Both the position numbers and the translations under genes were made by a program. Shown piece by piece: positions 4,812 through 6,694 of a stretch of 6,694 nucleotides of DNA. A model generated the notes under the pieces. It made no database searches and was not told the DNA's origin. It saw only the letters and a program-made list of their open reading frames with translations. Position 1 is the first letter of the stretch, and every line of letters begins with the position of its first letter. The DNA comes from an uncultured Oscillospiraceae bacterium. GTDB lineage: Bacteria > Bacillota > Clostridia > Oscillospirales > Oscillospiraceae. The stretch spans positions 1 through 6,694 of the forward strand of contig CAUFAM010000062.1 in the NCBI GenBank assembly GCA_959022875.1, in the 5' to 3' direction.

Positions 4812-5849
4812 AACTACGAAACGATTTTGGAGCAGCTTTGTTCCCTGTCCGGCCCCAGCGGCTTTGAGCAGCCGGTGGCCCAGCAGGCGGCGGAGCTGCT
4901 CCGCCCCTGGGTGGAGAAGGTTTCTATTCTCCCCACGGGCAGCGTGTTGGGCGTGCTGCCCTGCGGCAAGCCAGGGGCCAAGAAGCTGCTGTTGGACGCC
5001 CATCTGGATGAGATTGGCCTTATTATTACGGGACATGAGGAGGGTTTTCTTACCTTCGCCCCTCTGGGCGGCGTAGACCCCCGCATGCTCCCAGACCGTG
5101 AGGTGCGGATCCTTACCAATCCCCCCATTCCTGCCCTGGTGGCCTGCCTGCCGCCCCACATCCAGACCCGGGAGGACATGGACAAGTCCCAGCCCATCAA
5201 AGAGCTCTATCTGGACGCGGGCCTCACCCAGGAGCAGGCCCAGCGTCTCATTCCCATCGGCACCCCCGTGGTCTACCGGGGCAGCTGTGCCCCCCTGGGG
5301 GAGGAGCTGTTCTGGGGCAAGGCCCTGGATGACCGGGCCTGCTTTGCCCTGCTCCTGCACACCCTGGAGCTTTTGAAGGGGGAGGAGCTGGACGTGGACC
5401 TCTATGTGCTGGGCTCCACCCAGGAGGAAACTCACAGTACCGGCGCCATCACCGCCGCTTTCGGGATTGCACCCGAGCTGTGTGTGGCGGTGGATGTGAC
5501 CCACGGGGACAGCCCCGACGCTGGAAAAGGGGAGACCTTCAAGCTGGGCGGCGGGCCGGTGATCGGCCTGGGGCCCAACTGCACCCGCTGGATGGTCCGG
5601 CGTATGGAGGACAAGGCCTGTGAGCTGGAGATTGACATTCAGCGCGAGGTCATGTCGGGCTCCAGCGGCACCAACGGCTGGCCCCTCCAGGTGAGCCGGG
5701 AGGGCATTGCCACGGCGGTACTGTCCATCCCTCTGCGGTATATGCACACCCCCATTGAGACCGTGTGCCGCCGGGATCTGGAGAATACCGCCCGGCTGCT
5801 GGCTGCCTTTGTTCAGGGAATCGGGAAGGAGGTGCCCAGCTATGATTGA
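4809..5849 (+). CDS. M42 family metallo-aminopeptidase (first of two)
   Basis: The protein has 346 residues, the usual M42 size. TTG at 4809 is the start because GGAGGAA ends 5 bases upstream and the resulting N-terminus (NYETILEQLCSLSGPSGFE) aligns with the family. M42 enzymes are cytoplasmic di-metal (Zn or Co) aminopeptidases that assemble into hollow TET dodecamers and trim short peptides. Likely metal and catalytic residues: H65 and D67 (DAHLDEIG), D174 (KALDDR), the E206-E207 pair (STQEET), D229 (VAVDVTHGD) and H313 (RYMHTPIE). The end of the catalytic motif reads QEETHSTGA where many members have QEEV-G-x-RGA, so specificity may differ. It follows murD by 49 bases and overlaps the next gene by 8 bases, suggesting co-transcription. 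Related B. subtilis genes are annotated as glutamyl aminopeptidases or endoglucanase-like proteins; the substrate here cannot be told from sequence. Confidence 0.92.
   Translation: MNYETILEQLCSLSGPSGFEQPVAQQAAELLRPWVEKVSILPTGSVLGVLPCGKPGAKKLLLDAHLDEIGLIITGHEEGFLTFAPLGGVDPRMLPDREVRILTNPPIPALVACLPPHIQTREDMDKSQPIKELYLDAGLTQEQAQRLIPIGTPVVYRGSCAPLGEELFWGKALDDRACFALLLHTLELLKGEELDVDLYVLGSTQEETHSTGAITAAFGIAPELCVAVDVTHGDSPDAGKGETFKLGGGPVIGLGPNCTRWMVRRMEDKACELEIDIQREVMSGSSGTNGWPLQVSREGIATAVLSIPLRYMHTPIETVCRRDLENTARLLAAFVQGIGKEVPSYD
5826..5834 (+). promoter_or_regulatory. Ribosome binding site of the second M42 gene, inside the first
   Basis: AAGGAGGTG is a near-perfect Shine-Dalgarno site, 7 bases before ATG 5842 and within the last codons of the upstream gene. 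Together with the 8-base overlap it suggests translational coupling with strong independent initiation. Confidence 0.8.
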
Positions 5850-6694
5850 TCTGCTGAAAGACCTGTGCCGCTTAAGCGGCGTATCGGGAGACGAGGACCG
5901 GGTCCGGGACTTTATCCGCGCCCAGGCTGAGCCCTATGCCAGCTCCATCCGCACCGACGCCCTGGGCAACCTCATTGTCTTTAAAAAGGGCCGGAAGGCC
6001 ACCGGAAACAAGCTTTTGCTGGCGGCCCACATGGACGAGGTGGGCATCATCGTCACCCGCATCACCGACGAGGGCTTTTTGAAGTTCGACTTTGTGGGCG
6101 GCGTAGACCGCCGGGTGGCCATCGGCAAGCCGGTGCTTATCGGGGGCAAGAAGATCCCCGGCCTCATCGGCCTGAAGGCCATCCATTTGGTGAGCCGGGA
6201 GGAGATGAAGAAGGTACCCAAGACCGACTCCCTCTATATTGACATCGGCTGCAAGGATAAGGAAGAAGCCGAAAAGCTGGTATCCCTGGGGGATTACGGC
6301 TGCTTCATCGGCGAGCCCGAAGAGTTGGGCCAGGGGTATCTGAAAGCCAAGGCCATTGACGACCGGGTGGGCTGCGCCATTATGCTGGAGCTTCTGAAGG
6401 AGGATCTGCCTCTGGACGTGACCTTTGCCTTCACCGCCCAGGAGGAGGTAGGCACCCGGGGTGCCTTCGCCGCCGCCTTTTCCGTGACCCCGGAGGTGGC
6501 CCTGGTGCTGGAAACCACCACCGCCGCCGATTTGCCCGGGGTGGAGGGCCACCGTAAGGTGTGCGCGCCCGGGAAGGGGCCGGTGATCTCCTATATGGAC
6601 GGGGGAACCATCTATGACCGGGGGCTCTTTGAAGACCTGCGGCGTCTGGCCGAGGAACATGACATTCCCTGGCAGACCAAGGAGTATATCGCCG
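5842..6694 (+). CDS. M42 family metallo-aminopeptidase (second of two), 3' partial
   Basis: The frame starts at ATG 5842, overlapping the previous stop (ATGATTGA), and is open to the window edge with 284 complete codons. About 50-60 residues are missing at the C-terminus, judged by the usual M42 length. It begins MIDLLKDLCRLSGVSGDE. Visible residues of the di-metal site: H63 and D65 (AAHMDEVGII), D173 (KAIDDRVG), the E201-E202 pair (TAQEEVGTRGA, the canonical form) and E224 (VLETTTAADLPG), where Glu takes the place of the Asp used in the upstream paralogue. The last ligand, a His in an R-Y-x-H motif, would lie beyond the edge. The protein probably forms a TET-like cytoplasmic aminopeptidase. 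It is clearly related to its neighbour but diverged, so this is an old duplication with likely different specificity. A third M42 gene could follow outside the window. Confidence 0.93.
   Translation, partial: MIDLLKDLCRLSGVSGDEDRVRDFIRAQAEPYASSIRTDALGNLIVFKKGRKATGNKLLLAAHMDEVGIIVTRITDEGFLKFDFVGGVDRRVAIGKPVLIGGKKIPGLIGLKAIHLVSREEMKKVPKTDSLYIDIGCKDKEEAEKLVSLGDYGCFIGEPEELGQGYLKAKAIDDRVGCAIMLELLKEDLPLDVTFAFTAQEEVGTRGAFAAAFSVTPEVALVLETTTAADLPGVEGHRKVCAPGKGPVISYMDGGTIYDRGLFEDLRRLAEEHDIPWQTKEYIA

Noticed and set aside
4788..6660. Two long open frames on the - strand opposite the M42 genes (4788-5747 and 5872-6660)
   Set aside because: Same G/C-bias effect. The + strand frames carry full metal-binding motifs and good ribosome sites.
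1..6694. CRISPR array, tRNA or rRNA gene, insertion sequence
   Set aside because: I saw no regularly spaced repeats, no cloverleaf or rRNA motifs, and no transposase. The only recombinase is a housekeeping-type XerD.

Overview
The window is a stretch of chromosome from a GC-rich, probably spore-forming member of the Clostridia. The best guess is an Oscillospiraceae-type gut anaerobe near Flavonifractor, Oscillibacter or Intestinimonas. That placement rests on a SCIFF-type radical SAM maturase, a SpoIIM-like sporulation protein, strong G/C preference at third codon positions, and strong purine-rich Shine-Dalgarno sites. The genus is inference. All genes lie on the + strand, and the large reading frames on the - strand are shadows of these genes.

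Region 1 (1-1510) holds scfB, complete except for its first one to three codons, which lie left of the window. It encodes the radical SAM/SPASM enzyme that forms thioether cross-links in the SCIFF peptide. The substrate gene scfA normally lies just upstream and is outside the window. The protein ends in an unusual CX2CX2CX2C tail. A strong hairpin terminator follows.

Region 2 (1504-1702) is an AT-rich non-coding stretch of about 200 bases. It contains two exact TTTACATAAC repeats that together look like a Xer recombination (dif-like) site. Next come an A/T-rich tract, a good sigma-A-type promoter with an inverted repeat around its -10 box, and a leader that can form alternative hairpins.

Region 3 (1703-3276) is a two-gene unit, spoIIM (engulfment membrane protein) then a xerD-type tyrosine recombinase. 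Both probably start at GTG, and a hairpin terminator closes the unit.

Region 4 (3308-6694) has its own promoter and reads murD, then two tandem paralogous M42-family metallo-aminopeptidases. The first M42 gene starts at TTG inside a small hairpin that covers its ribosome binding site. The second overlaps it by 8 bases and runs off the right end. No terminator is visible between these three genes, so they look like one operon linking peptidoglycan precursor synthesis with peptide breakdown.

Most of the window is housekeeping. The places most worth a second look are the dif-like site about 0.8 kb upstream of a xerD gene, the Cys-rich tail of ScfB, and the structured control regions in front of spoIIM and the first M42 gene.
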